Shown here piece after piece: positions 27,215-35,893 of a DNA stretch of 64,000 nucleotides. The notes beneath the pieces are model-generated. The model had not been told where the DNA came from. It made no database searches and saw only the letters and a list, made by a program, of their open reading frames with translations. Every line of letters begins with the position of its first letter. Within the stretch, counting starts at the first letter, position 1. A program made the position numbers and the translations under genes. This stretch comes from Pseudomonas viridiflava (lineage in GTDB: Bacteria; Pseudomonadota; Gammaproteobacteria; Pseudomonadales; Pseudomonadaceae): positions 62,001 to 126,000 of the forward strand of contig NZ_RBTP01000056.1 in assembly GCF_003702045.1 (NCBI RefSeq), written 5' to 3'.

Positions 27215-27230
27215 AGTACACCTGTGCACT
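27215..27230 (-). promoter_or_regulatory. Possible fabAB operator (imperfect palindrome)
   Basis: AGTACACCTGTGCACT, symmetric at six of eight paired positions, lies 148 bases upstream of fabA in the 220-base gap after the sensor-kinase gene. Pseudomonas and enteric fabAB genes are controlled by TetR-type DesT/FabR proteins that bind GTAC/GTGAAC-type palindromes. The assignment rests on symmetry and position only. Confidence 0.35.
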
Positions 27231-27287
27231 GAATTGTGTCATACGACCGCAGTTAAGGGTCGATCAGGTTGCAAAGACTGCCGCAAT

Positions 27288-29213
27288 TTAACATTTATCG
27301 CCAGTCACGGGTGTCCGAAAGAATAACCAGCGCCGCAAAACCTGCTGCAAATCAGCGTGTTTGAAGGGTTTGGCCAGGTAGTCGTCCATCCCCGCCTGTA
27401 AACAGGCGTCGCGGTCGCCCTGCAAGGCATTGGCGGTCAGCGCGATAATCGGTGGCTGCTCGATCCCCGCCAGTTGCCTGATGCGACGTGTGGCTTCATA
27501 ACCATCCATGACCGGCAGTCGGCAATCCATGAGGATCAGTCCGTATTTCCCGTCACAGGCCATGCTCACGGCTTGAGCGCCATCGATGGCTATGTCCACC
27601 TGGCACCCCAGGTTGTGCAGCATGGCCTGGGCAACGGTGCGATTGACCGGATTGTCTTCGACCAGCAATACACTGCGCTCTTTATTCGCACCGTCAAGCG
27701 CGGACAAGGGGTGTCGATTCTCGACGGGCAGTTGCCGTGAAACAGGCAACGGGATCTGCAACGTGAACAGAGAACCCGCGCCTTCTTCACTCTGCGCGTG
27801 CAGGGTGCCGCCCATTCGTTCGGCCAGGGTGCGCGCAATCGGCAGTCCAAGCCCTGTGCCGCCGTAACGTCTGGAGATAGAGCTGTCGGCCTGCTGGAAC
27901 GCGTCGAACATGGACTCCAGTCTATCGGCGTGAATGCCGATACCGCTGTCCTTTACGGTACAGGTGAATTGCAGTCGTTCGGCTTCGAGCAGGGTCCAGC
28001 CTGCCTTGATACAGACACTGCCTTGTTCGGTGAATTTCAGTGCGTTGCCGATCAGGTTTACCAGAATCTGACGGATACGTGTCGGATCTCCGATGACCGT
28101 CAGCGACTCCAGCCCTGGCTGAATATGCAGGCTGAGCTGCAGGTCGCGCTGTTGAGCGTTGTGGCTGAATGCGTGGGTCGATGCACTGACCAGTTCGGCC
28201 AGATTGAAGGCAATGCCTTCCATCTGCAATGCGTCACGTTCGATGCGTGAAAAGTCGAGAATGTCGTTAATGACCCTCAGCAGGTGCTCCGTTGATTCGG
28301 TCGCAAGCGCGGCGTATTCGCTTTGCTCGTCGGTCATGCGCGTGGTTTCCATGAGCTGCAGCATGCCCAGCACGCCATTCATGGGGGTGCGAAGCTCATG
28401 ACTCATCATCGCCAGAAAGTCGGATTTTGCCCGGTTCGCCTGCTCGGCTTCTTCACGGGTCTGTATCAGTTGCGCCATTGAACGTTGCTGCTCCAGGCTG
28501 GCCTTGTCCAGATTGGCGGCAAGGTTGTTGATGTGTCGTGCCAGTGCACCCAGTTCTGCGTCGTCACTGACCGGCAGTGGGGTCCTGTAATCGCCTTTCT
28601 GGATGGCCTTGAGGGCTTCACCCATGCGGCTGATCGGGCGTGACAGGCTCTGCGCCAGGCGTCTTGCCAACAGGAAAGTGAATAGCAGGGCGCACAGGGC
28701 CAGGATGCCAGCCTTGAGCAGTATTTCCTGCTGGCGACGGTTGAATGCTTCGCTGGACATTCCCACCAGCACCCGCCCCAGATAACGTTGAGAAACGGTA
28801 TCCGACCGTTGTTCTCCTACCGCAGGCGCGCTGCGTACAACCAAATGTTGTGCACGCACCGGGGCCTGGAATGTCTCCATCTGACGGCTCTTGCGCTCGC
28901 TCTCCTGTGGCTGGTCGATGTACACCAGAACGGTATTGGAGCTGTCCTGGATTTCCACATAACGCACTCCGGGCATGGACAGCGTGGCGCGCATCAGACC
29001 CTTGAGGCTTTCGGTGTCACCCACCAGCAGGCCGGGCTCGGCGGCCGGGGCCAACTGATTGGCGATCAGCTGCCCCGTGTGGTTGAGTTCCTGGCGCAGG
29101 TCCTGGATACGCACGAACGTAAAGAAACCGATCAGCAGCACCGTCAGCAAAAGGGCAGGGCCCAGACTGATGATTTGGGTACGGGTGTTGATGTCCCAGT
29201 GACGCAGCGTCAT
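27288..29213 (-). CDS. Hybrid sensor histidine kinase/response regulator (PA1611-like)
   Basis: 641 aa inner-membrane kinase. TM1 about 15-36, a periplasmic sensor of about 140 residues, TM2 about 172-192, HAMP about 193-246. HisKA has the phosphoacceptor H272 in SHELRTPMNGVLGML. The HATPase has NALKFTEQGSV, DSGIGI and GTGLGL. A receiver domain (about 515-630) has phosphoacceptor D563 in LILMDCRLPVMDG. There is no Hpt domain, so phosphate must leave through a separate Hpt protein. Position beside fabA matches P. aeruginosa PA1611, which acts in the RetS/GacS/HptB network controlling biofilm versus virulence; orthology is inferred from synteny and architecture. Confidence 0.9.
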   Translation of the reverse strand: MTLRHWDINTRTQIISLGPALLLTVLLIGFFTFVRIQDLRQELNHTGQLIANQLAPAAEPGLLVGDTESLKGLMRATLSMPGVRYVEIQDSSNTVLVYIDQPQESERKSRQMETFQAPVRAQHLVVRSAPAVGEQRSDTVSQRYLGRVLVGMSSEAFNRRQQEILLKAGILALCALLFTFLLARRLAQSLSRPISRMGEALKAIQKGDYRTPLPVSDDAELGALARHINNLAANLDKASLEQQRSMAQLIQTREEAEQANRAKSDFLAMMSHELRTPMNGVLGMLQLMETTRMTDEQSEYAALATESTEHLLRVINDILDFSRIERDALQMEGIAFNLAELVSASTHAFSHNAQQRDLQLSLHIQPGLESLTVIGDPTRIRQILVNLIGNALKFTEQGSVCIKAGWTLLEAERLQFTCTVKDSGIGIHADRLESMFDAFQQADSSISRRYGGTGLGLPIARTLAERMGGTLHAQSEEGAGSLFTLQIPLPVSRQLPVENRHPLSALDGANKERSVLLVEDNPVNRTVAQAMLHNLGCQVDIAIDGAQAVSMACDGKYGLILMDCRLPVMDGYEATRRIRQLAGIEQPPIIALTANALQGDRDACLQAGMDDYLAKPFKHADLQQVLRRWLFFRTPVTGDKC

Positions 29214-29486
29214 TGGCTGCCCGTCAGCGTTGCGGGGTGCGTTTGGGGGGTGTTGGGTGCGTCCATGCCTGTGCGCTCTCGGTCTGGTTCATGGCATCGG
29301 TTTCGCGGACCTGGCTGAGCCGTAACGCCGACGGACACAATACTGCATAGTGTGTGCGTAATATGTTACCCGAGATGGCAGCCATTTCCCGACAACTTAT
29401 TCTCGCCGGGCGGATACTGACGCAGGCTGCAGCAAAATCAACGCGCCACGAAGGCGTTTGTCGCTGGCCGACGGCGTGACGCTCCG

Positions 29487-29492
29487 TATAAT
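29487..29492 (+). promoter_or_regulatory. Possible -10 element of gpsA
   Basis: TATAAT lies 40 bases before the gpsA start in the 318-base divergent region 29214-29531. No good -35 is spaced correctly, so this would need an activator or be weak. Nothing else is recognisable in that region. Confidence 0.4.
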
Positions 29493-29531
29493 GCCGACAT
29501 CGCCAGTCAGTGGCCCAGGATGGATGTATTT

Positions 29532-30557
29532 ATGACCACGCAACAGCCTGTAGCGGTTCTTGGTGGCGGCAGCTTCGGCACGGCCATCGCCAATCTTCTG
29601 GCCGAAAACGGCCATCAGGTTCGTCAATGGATGCGTGATCCCGAGCAGGCAGAGGCCATTCGCGTCAATCGTGAAAACCCCCGCTATCTCAAGGGCATCA
29701 AGGTTCGACCGGAAGTCGAGCCGGTGACTGATCTTGCCGCGACGCTTGAAGGCAGTGAACTGATCTTCGTCGCCCTGCCATCGAGCGCGCTTCGCAGCGT
29801 GTTGTCGCCCCACATCGAGCACTTGAACGGCAAGATGCTGGTCAGCCTGACCAAGGGGATCGAAGCAAAGTCCTTCAAGCTGATGAGCCAGATCCTCGAA
29901 GAGATCGTGCCGCAGGCGCGTATCGGTGTGCTGTCCGGTCCCAATCTGGCGCGCGAGATCGCCGAACATGCGCTGACCGCCACGGTGGTCGCCAGCGAAG
30001 ATGACGCGTTGTGCCAGCAGGTGCAGGCTGCGCTGCATGGCCGCACGTTCCGCGTTTATGCCAGCGCCGACCGGTTCGGTGTGGAGCTGGGCGGAGCCTT
30101 GAAGAACGTCTACGCGATCATTGCCGGCATGGCGGTGGCGCTGGAAATGGGCGAGAACACCAAGAGCATGTTGATCACCCGTGCGCTGGCCGAGATGACC
30201 CGCTTTGCGGTGGCCCAAGGTGCCAACCCGATGACCTTTCTGGGGCTGGCTGGCGTGGGCGATCTGATTGTCACCTGTTCATCGCCCAAGAGTCGCAATT
30301 ATCAGGTCGGCTTTGCGCTGGGGCAGGGGCTGACCCTCGATGAGGCGGTCACCCGTCTGGGCGAAGTCGCAGAAGGCGTGAACACCCTCAAGGTGCTCAA
30401 GGTCAAAGCCCAGGAAGTTCAGGTATACATGCCGCTGGTCGCGGGCCTGCATGCCATTCTTTTCGAAGGCCGTACGCTCAATCAGGTTATCGAGGCGCTG
30501 ATGCGCGCGGAGCCCAAGACAGACGTCGATTTCATTTCCATCACGGGCTTCAACTGA
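29532..30557 (+). CDS. gpsA: Glycerol-3-phosphate dehydrogenase [NAD(P)+]
   Basis: 341 aa. N-terminal Rossmann motif GGGSFGTAIANLLAENGH, the substrate-site lysines in SLTKGIE and ELGGALKNVYAIIAGMA, and the C-terminal helical domain with TCSSPKSRNYQVG. It reduces dihydroxyacetone phosphate to sn-glycerol-3-phosphate for phospholipid synthesis. I chose ATG 29532 (MTTQQPVAVLGGG, the usual length) over 29520, which falls inside the AGGATGG ribosome region. A DUF4389 gene follows after 25 bases. Confidence 0.97.
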   Translation: MTTQQPVAVLGGGSFGTAIANLLAENGHQVRQWMRDPEQAEAIRVNRENPRYLKGIKVRPEVEPVTDLAATLEGSELIFVALPSSALRSVLSPHIEHLNGKMLVSLTKGIEAKSFKLMSQILEEIVPQARIGVLSGPNLAREIAEHALTATVVASEDDALCQQVQAALHGRTFRVYASADRFGVELGGALKNVYAIIAGMAVALEMGENTKSMLITRALAEMTRFAVAQGANPMTFLGLAGVGDLIVTCSSPKSRNYQVGFALGQGLTLDEAVTRLGEVAEGVNTLKVLKVKAQEVQVYMPLVAGLHAILFEGRTLNQVIEALMRAEPKTDVDFISITGFN

Positions 30558-30582
30558 CACCACCTCATCCAGGAGAAGGACC

Positions 30583-30927
30583 TTGAACGCGTCAAATATC
30601 CAGAAGAACGAATCCATCCTGCTGCGCATTGTCTGGATGCTGCTTTTCCTCATCGTCTGGCAGGTGGCTGAAGTGGTGCTGGCAGGTGTGGTGCTGGTGC
30701 AATTGGGCTATCGCCTGATCTACGGCGCGCCCAGCGCCAGCCTGATGAATTTTGGTGACAGCCTCAGTCAGTTCCTTGCCCAGATCGGGCGCTTCGGCAC
30801 GTTCCATACCGATCAGAAACCCTGGCCGTTCGCTGACTGGCCATCGCCTCGTGTGCCGGATGGCGAAGCGGCGCATTACGTTGCACCCGCACCGCATCCG
30901 GTACGTGACGAGGAGCCTAAGCTATGA
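30583..30927 (+). CDS. DUF4389 membrane protein
   Basis: 114 aa. One strongly hydrophobic stretch (about residues 12-45, LRIVWMLLFLIVWQVAEVVLAGVV) with a following LGYRLIYG, then a Pro-rich cytoplasmic tail. The family is uncharacterised. The start is a TTG at 30583 supported by AGGAG 7 bases upstream; no ATG lies near. Its stop overlaps the sixA start by four bases, and gpsA is 25 bases upstream, so the three genes are probably one transcript. Confidence 0.85.
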   Translation: MNASNIQKNESILLRIVWMLLFLIVWQVAEVVLAGVVLVQLGYRLIYGAPSASLMNFGDSLSQFLAQIGRFGTFHTDQKPWPFADWPSPRVPDGEAAHYVAPAPHPVRDEEPKL

Positions 30928-31379
30928 AGGTCTGGATCTTGCGCCACGGCGAAGCCCAATCACGAGCGCGCAGCGATGCCGAGCGCGAGCTGACCGCTCA
31001 TGGTCGGGAAGAAGTACTCAAGAGCGCGGTCCATCTGATAGGCAAGCCGCTGCAGAAAATACTCGCCAGTCCTTATGTGCGTGCGCAGCAGACGGCGGGG
31101 CTGGTGCACCGGTTTCTGGGCTTCAGCGAAGAGATCATTACTGTCTCTTGGCTGACCCCCGACAGCGACCCGCGTCAGGTACTGGATCACCTCGAAGCGC
31201 TGGGTGCTAATGAGGTTTTGCTGGTCAGCCATCAGCCGCTGGTCGGCGCCCTGATCGGGTTGCTGGCCCACGGTAGTTATCAGGATGCCGAGCCGATGAG
31301 CACGGCAAGCCTTGCAGAGCTGGAAGGTGAGCACGTGCTTGCCGCCGGCATGAAACTCAACAGCGTTCGCCACGTTTGA
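30924..31379 (+). CDS. sixA: Phosphohistidine phosphatase SixA
   Basis: 151 aa histidine-phosphatase-superfamily protein. Catalytic LRHGEAQ at the N-terminus, the second histidine in VSHQPLVGALIG, and SPYVRAQQTA in between. In E. coli SixA removes phosphate from histidine of ArcB Hpt and nitrogen PTS proteins; the substrate here is inferred. Coupled to the DUF4389 gene by a four-base overlap. Confidence 0.9.
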   Translation: MKVWILRHGEAQSRARSDAERELTAHGREEVLKSAVHLIGKPLQKILASPYVRAQQTAGLVHRFLGFSEEIITVSWLTPDSDPRQVLDHLEALGANEVLLVSHQPLVGALIGLLAHGSYQDAEPMSTASLAELEGEHVLAAGMKLNSVRHV

Positions 31380-31447
31380 GCGGGTCCGCACGTCGGACGC
31401 TCAGCCTGTAGAAAATAGCGTCACCCCACCATTAAAAAGGATTGAAC

Positions 31448-31891
31448 ATGAGTGTATGGCGTGTGACCCCTGACATCGAAGCCCTGATGAAGGCTCAGAA
31501 GAACACCATCGGTGAAGTGCTGGATATTCGTTTCGAGTCTTTTACAGACGATTCGCTGACGGCCAGCATGGCGGTCGATCAGCGTACTCACCAACCGTTC
31601 GGCCTGCTGCATGGCGGTGCATCGGTGGTGCTGGCTGAATCGCTGGGCTCGATGGCCAGTTACCTGTTGGTCGATTCGGAAAGGTTTTTCTGTGTGGGCC
31701 TGGAAGTGAATGCCAATCACCTGCGCGGTGTACGTTCCGGACGAGTGACCGGTGTCGTAAGGCCGGTGCATATCGGTCGCACCACCCATGTCTGGGATAT
31801 CCGGATTACCACTGAAGAGGGCAAGCTGAGCTGTATCTCGCGCCTTACCGTTGCGGTCGTCCCTCATGGTCAGGAACCGCCGGTTCGTTGA
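31448..31891 (+). CDS. Hot-dog fold thioesterase (PaaI/YdiI type)
   Basis: 147 aa. The 4-hydroxybenzoyl-CoA-type signature HQPFGLLHGGASVVLAESLGS holds the catalytic Glu in the central helix and the HGG turn. Members hydrolyse acyl-CoA or aryl-CoA. ATG 31448 is preferred because AAAAAGG ends 7 bases upstream; an in-frame TTG at 31442 is too close. It sits between sixA and two hydrolase genes on the same strand, with 68 bases before it. Confidence 0.9.
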   Translation: MSVWRVTPDIEALMKAQKNTIGEVLDIRFESFTDDSLTASMAVDQRTHQPFGLLHGGASVVLAESLGSMASYLLVDSERFFCVGLEVNANHLRGVRSGRVTGVVRPVHIGRTTHVWDIRITTEEGKLSCISRLTVAVVPHGQEPPVR

Positions 31892-32066
31892 ATGAAACCC
31901 CTCGTTTAATGTGTTTGCTCAGAAGCTGTGACAGGTGACTCACTCCGGTCATGGCATTAACGCTGCCCGATGGCCGGAGTGACACCTTCGATGGCAGTTC
32001 CAATCGTTGCCGTAGGTCTGGCCCGGTGCGCACAATCGTGACTCGTTCGCCCTTGAGTGTCTCGGC

Positions 32067-32888
32067 ATGCCCCAGTCCGTCTTCTTCGTCCACGCCAATG
32101 GCTTTCCTTCGGGCACTTACGGCAAGCTGTTCGCGGCGCTGGCCCCTGAGTACAGCGTTGCCCATCTGGAACAGCATGCCCATGACCCGCGATTTCCGGT
32201 AAACGATAACTGGCTGAATCTGGTCGATGAATTGGTCCACCATTTGCGTGAAGAAGCCGGTCCGGTGTGGGGCGTCGGGCATTCGCTGGGCGGGCTGCTG
32301 CACCTTCATGCGGCGCTGCGGTGTCCGGAGCTTTATCGGGGCGTAGTGATGCTGGATTCGCCTGTGCTGGGGCTGGCCGATCAGTTGTTCATCCGCGCGG
32401 CCAAACGCTTGGGGTTTATCGACCGCATCACACCCGCGGGTCGCACGCTGGGGCGCCGTGAGGCCTTTGCCGATCTGGAGTCGGCCCGAGCCTATTTCGC
32501 CAGTAAAACCCTGTTTCGCCGTTTCGATCCTGAATGCCTGGACGCCTACCTGCAACATGGTCTGAGGCCTGACGGCGGACAATTGCGTTTGCGCTTCGAC
32601 CCCGCCACCGAAATCAGCATTTATCGCAGCATTCCGCACACCAGCCCCATGCCTTCACGCAGGCTCAAGGTGCCGCTGGCGATGGTGCGTGGCAAGCACA
32701 GCCGTGTAATCATGCCGCATCATGGCTATCTGGCCAGGCGCATGCGTGAAGGCGAGTACTTATCGATGCCGGGAGGGCACATGTTTCCACTGGAACGTCC
32801 GGACGAGACGGCGCAATTGCTCAAATCACTGTTCACTCGGTGGGACGCACGCAGCGCGCAGCGCAATGAGCGGCAGACTCTCGCATGA
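32067..32888 (+). CDS. Alpha/beta hydrolase
   Basis: 273 aa. The oxyanion strand VFFVHANGFPSGTY, nucleophile elbow GVGHSLGGLLHLHAA with catalytic Ser, and C-terminal GGHMFPLERPDETA with catalytic His show a serine hydrolase. There is no signal peptide. The substrate is unknown. It overlaps the next hydrolase gene by four bases. The 175-base region before it holds an imperfect 12-bp inverted repeat (31941-31952 with 31970-31981) of unknown meaning. Confidence 0.88.
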   Translation: MPQSVFFVHANGFPSGTYGKLFAALAPEYSVAHLEQHAHDPRFPVNDNWLNLVDELVHHLREEAGPVWGVGHSLGGLLHLHAALRCPELYRGVVMLDSPVLGLADQLFIRAAKRLGFIDRITPAGRTLGRREAFADLESARAYFASKTLFRRFDPECLDAYLQHGLRPDGGQLRLRFDPATEISIYRSIPHTSPMPSRRLKVPLAMVRGKHSRVIMPHHGYLARRMREGEYLSMPGGHMFPLERPDETAQLLKSLFTRWDARSAQRNERQTLA

Positions 32889-33739
32889 CGTGTCCGGTCG
32901 AAGAGGTGCGCTTGAGCCTGGGACATATCGAGCTGGCGGCGCATCTGTTCGGTCCCGAGGACGGCATGCCGGTTATCGCGCTGCATGGATGGCTGGACAA
33001 TGCCAACAGCTTCGCCCGACTTGCGCCGCATCTGAAAGGGTTGCGTATCGTGGCGCTGGATCTGGCAGGGCACGGTCATTCCGATCATCGTCCGATAGGT
33101 GCTGGCTATACCTTCGCCGATTACGCGTTCGACGTACTGCAGGTGGCCGAACAGCTGGGTTGGCAACGTTTTGCGCTATTGGGGCATTCGTTGGGTGCGA
33201 TCATTTCAGTGATGCTGGCAGGTGCGTTACCCGAACGTGTCACGCACCTGGCGTTGATCGACGGTCTGATTCCGTTGACGGGCGAGGCCGATTCTGCGGC
33301 TGAGCGTCTGGGGACGGCGTTGCAGGCGCAGTTGGCATTGCCTGGCAAGAAAAAGCCCGTTTATCAGGATCAGGATCGGGCGATTCAGGCCCGTATGCAC
33401 GGCGTCGTAGCGGTCAGTCGCGAGGCGGCGGAGAGGCTGGCACAGCGTGGTCTGATGCCGGTTCCGGGCGGCTACACCTGGCGCAGCGACAGTCGGCTGA
33501 CCTTGCCCTCGGCAACACGTCTGACCGAGCTGCAAGCGATGGCGTTCGTCAACCGTGTGCGCTGTCCGACGCAATTGATCATCGCCCAAGAGGGCATGCT
33601 GGCAAAAAAACGCGACGTACTTTCCAGCCTTCCATTCGAGATCGAAAGCCTGCCAGGAGGGCATCATCTGCATTTGAATGACGAGGAGGGCGCCTGCTCT
33701 GTTGCACGCTGTTTCAATCGCTTCTTCGCTGCTTCTTGA
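32885..33739 (+). CDS. Alpha/beta hydrolase
   Basis: 284 aa, second of two adjacent hydrolases. HGWLDNANSFARLAPHL gives the oxyanion region, LLGHSLGAIISVMLAG the serine elbow, and LPGGHHLHLNDEEG the histidine. The set resembles the MhpC/YbfF-like esterase group; no substrate can be named. The start overlaps the previous stop by four bases, indicating co-translation. The pair is only moderately similar, so it is not a recent duplication. Confidence 0.88.
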   Translation: MTCPVEEVRLSLGHIELAAHLFGPEDGMPVIALHGWLDNANSFARLAPHLKGLRIVALDLAGHGHSDHRPIGAGYTFADYAFDVLQVAEQLGWQRFALLGHSLGAIISVMLAGALPERVTHLALIDGLIPLTGEADSAAERLGTALQAQLALPGKKKPVYQDQDRAIQARMHGVVAVSREAAERLAQRGLMPVPGGYTWRSDSRLTLPSATRLTELQAMAFVNRVRCPTQLIIAQEGMLAKKRDVLSSLPFEIESLPGGHHLHLNDEEGACSVARCFNRFFAAS

Positions 33740-33866
33740 CTTGAAGCCGGCAACTGCCGACGCTGAACGGGTTGAAACAGGAGTCAACCGTTATGGATCA
33801 ACCTGCCGCCGTTCATGATCGCCCCAGTGGCCATCCTCTTCCGTTCATTTCACCGTCTGCCTGCCA

Positions 33867-34697
33867 ATGAGAGCACTCATGCGTGTATCACGTGTTCCAT
33901 TCGTCTTTCTGTTGGTGTCGATCTTCAGCCCGATGGTCGCCGCCGCCGATGTGCCGGGCAGCCAGGATCTTGAGATTCTGCCGCGTCTTACCGACACGGA
34001 GATCGTCGACTACCGTCCTCGCGCCGAACTCGAACGAATTTACCCAATGGGCTCGATCCGTAAGATAAGTGGACAGTTGCGGTTCGATGGGCAAGTCAGT
34101 GCGCGAGGCAACCTGACGTCAATTACCTATCAACTGCCTGCCGAACTCCCGTCCGACGATGCGTTCACCAGCGCTCGTGAGGCGTTGCAACAGCGGGGAG
34201 CCGAGTTGCTGTTCTGGTGTCAGGCACGGGACTGCGGCGAAAGTAGCCTGTGGGCCAACGAAGTGTTCGGCAACTCCAAGTTGTATGGCGCCGATGATCG
34301 ACAGGCGTACCTGCTGTTGCGTCTTGCCGAGCCTCACGCTGAAACGCTGGTTGCGCTTTACAGCATCACCCGCGGCAATCGTCGCGCTTACCTGCATGTC
34401 GAGCAATTCGAAGCGGCGGCCCCGCTGGGCGATCTGCTGCCCACATCGGCCACCCTGCTGCGGCAGCTCAAGAGCACCGGCCGACTCGATCTGCCCCGAC
34501 TCGGCGCAGAACCGCAAGATGCCTGGGTGACGCTGATTTCCCGAGGATTGAACCTCGACAGCACCCTGCGTGCCACGGTGTCGGGGGCCAGTGCGGCAGC
34601 CTGGCGCGATGCCCTGATCGCCAAAGGCGTGCGCGCGGCGCGACTCGAAACCGGGGGTTCCGATAAAAAGGGCCTGTCGATCGAAGTGATTCGCTAA
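33867..34697 (+). CDS. DUF4892 periplasmic protein
   Basis: 276 aa with a signal peptide ending VAAADVPGSQDL (cleavage near residue 27). The rest fits DUF4892: an opening LEILPRLTDTEIVDYRP, a middle with CQARDCGESSLWANEVFGN (a likely disulfide pair), and a C-terminal helix-strand unit that may be OmpA-like but lacks the peptidoglycan residues. ATG 33867 and ATG 33879 are both possible starts. Function unknown. A long hairpin terminator follows. Confidence 0.82.
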   Translation: MRALMRVSRVPFVFLLVSIFSPMVAAADVPGSQDLEILPRLTDTEIVDYRPRAELERIYPMGSIRKISGQLRFDGQVSARGNLTSITYQLPAELPSDDAFTSAREALQQRGAELLFWCQARDCGESSLWANEVFGNSKLYGADDRQAYLLLRLAEPHAETLVALYSITRGNRRAYLHVEQFEAAAPLGDLLPTSATLLRQLKSTGRLDLPRLGAEPQDAWVTLISRGLNLDSTLRATVSGASAAAWRDALIAKGVRAARLETGGSDKKGLSIEVIR

Positions 34698-34716
34698 GCG
34701 CCTGTCTGCCACAATG

Positions 34717-34750
34717 ACGAATACGGCTGACGCCAGCCGTATTCGTCTTT
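34717..34750 (+). terminator. Rho-independent terminator after the DUF4892 gene
   Basis: A 13-bp perfect stem (ACGAATACGGCTG / CAGCCGTATTCGT) with an ACGC loop followed by CTTT, 20 bases after the stop codon. Confidence 0.8.
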
Positions 34751-34787
34751 ATGCTCGCCACTTCCGATTCCGCTTCGTAGGCACCTC

Positions 34788-35837
34788 ATGTTCAACAACG
34801 ATCGCCTGCTGGTTCAGATCCTGCTTCTGGCACTGTTCGGTGCCTGCCTGTGGGTCATGGCACCGTTCTGGTCGGCACTGATCTGGGGCGCGGTGCTGGC
34901 ATTCGCCAGTTGGCCGCTGATGCGCGTGCTGACACGCTGGTTCAAAGGTCGGGAGTCACTGGCTGCGCTGGTCATGAGCCTGTGCTGGCTGCTGTTGGTG
35001 GCCGCTCCGCTGGTCTGGCTGGGTTTCAATCTGGCGGACCATGTGCGCGACGCAACGGCCTTCGTCAAGGATGTGCAAGTCGATGGTTTGCCCGATCCAC
35101 CCCTGTGGCTGGCGGGTATCCCGATCGTGGGAGAGCGCCTGGTAGGGTTCTGGACCACCATCGATCAGCAGGGTGCGGCGTTCATGACCACCGTCAAGCC
35201 TTACCTGGGGGAGGTGGGCAACTGGCTCCTGGCGCGCAGTGCGCAGATTGGCGGTGGCATTCTCGAACTCACCCTGAGCATCGTTTTTGCTTTCTTCTTC
35301 TACCGTGACGGCCCGCGTCTGGCCGCTTTCGTGCTCAGTTTGCTGGAGCGCCTGATCGGCGATCGCGCCCAGTATTATCTGGATCTGGTGGCCGGTACGG
35401 TTCAGCGAGTGGTCAATGGTGTGATTGGCACCGCAGCGGCACAAGCAGTTCTGGCACTGATCGGCTTCCTCATCGCCGGCATTCCGGGTGCGCTGGTGCT
35501 AGGTATCCTGACCTTCCTGTTCAGCCTGATCCCCATGGGGCCGCCGCTGGTCTGGCTGCCCGCCACCGCGTGGCTGGTCTGGCAGGGCGAGTACGGCATG
35601 GCGGTCTTTCTGGGGATCTGGGGCATGTTCATCATCAGTGGCGTGGATAACGTACTTAAGCCTTATCTGATCAGCCGCGGTGGCAACCTGCCGTTGGTGA
35701 TCGTGCTACTGGGGGTGTTTGGCGGGCTGCTGGCGTTCGGTTTCATCGGCCTGTTCATAGGCCCGACGCTATTGGCGGTGGCTTACAGTCTGTTGACGGA
35801 TTGGGTGGGCAGCGAGCGAGCACGTCGCGTTGAGTAG
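34788..35837 (+). CDS. AI-2E/PerM family transporter
   Basis: 349 aa inner-membrane protein with about eight hydrophobic segments arranged as in the family: two or three near the N-terminus, a hydrophilic loop (about 85-150), then a cluster with VFAFFFYRDG and PMGPPLVWLPATAWL. Members include E. coli PerM, YdiK and TqsA; the actual substrate is usually unknown, and the autoinducer label is historical. Convergent with the sensor-kinase gene, 56 bases apart. Confidence 0.9.
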   Translation: MFNNDRLLVQILLLALFGACLWVMAPFWSALIWGAVLAFASWPLMRVLTRWFKGRESLAALVMSLCWLLLVAAPLVWLGFNLADHVRDATAFVKDVQVDGLPDPPLWLAGIPIVGERLVGFWTTIDQQGAAFMTTVKPYLGEVGNWLLARSAQIGGGILELTLSIVFAFFFYRDGPRLAAFVLSLLERLIGDRAQYYLDLVAGTVQRVVNGVIGTAAAQAVLALIGFLIAGIPGALVLGILTFLFSLIPMGPPLVWLPATAWLVWQGEYGMAVFLGIWGMFIISGVDNVLKPYLISRGGNLPLVIVLLGVFGGLLAFGFIGLFIGPTLLAVAYSLLTDWVGSERARRVE

Positions 35838-35893
35838 ACCCTTCATACTGACGAAGAGCGTCGCAGGGTGAAACCTGCGACCGGCACAGTCTC

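Noticed and set aside
31951..32202. Small plus-strand ORF before the first hydrolase gene
   Set aside because: It overlaps the hydrolase gene in another frame and its Ser/Pro/Arg-rich translation looks non-coding.
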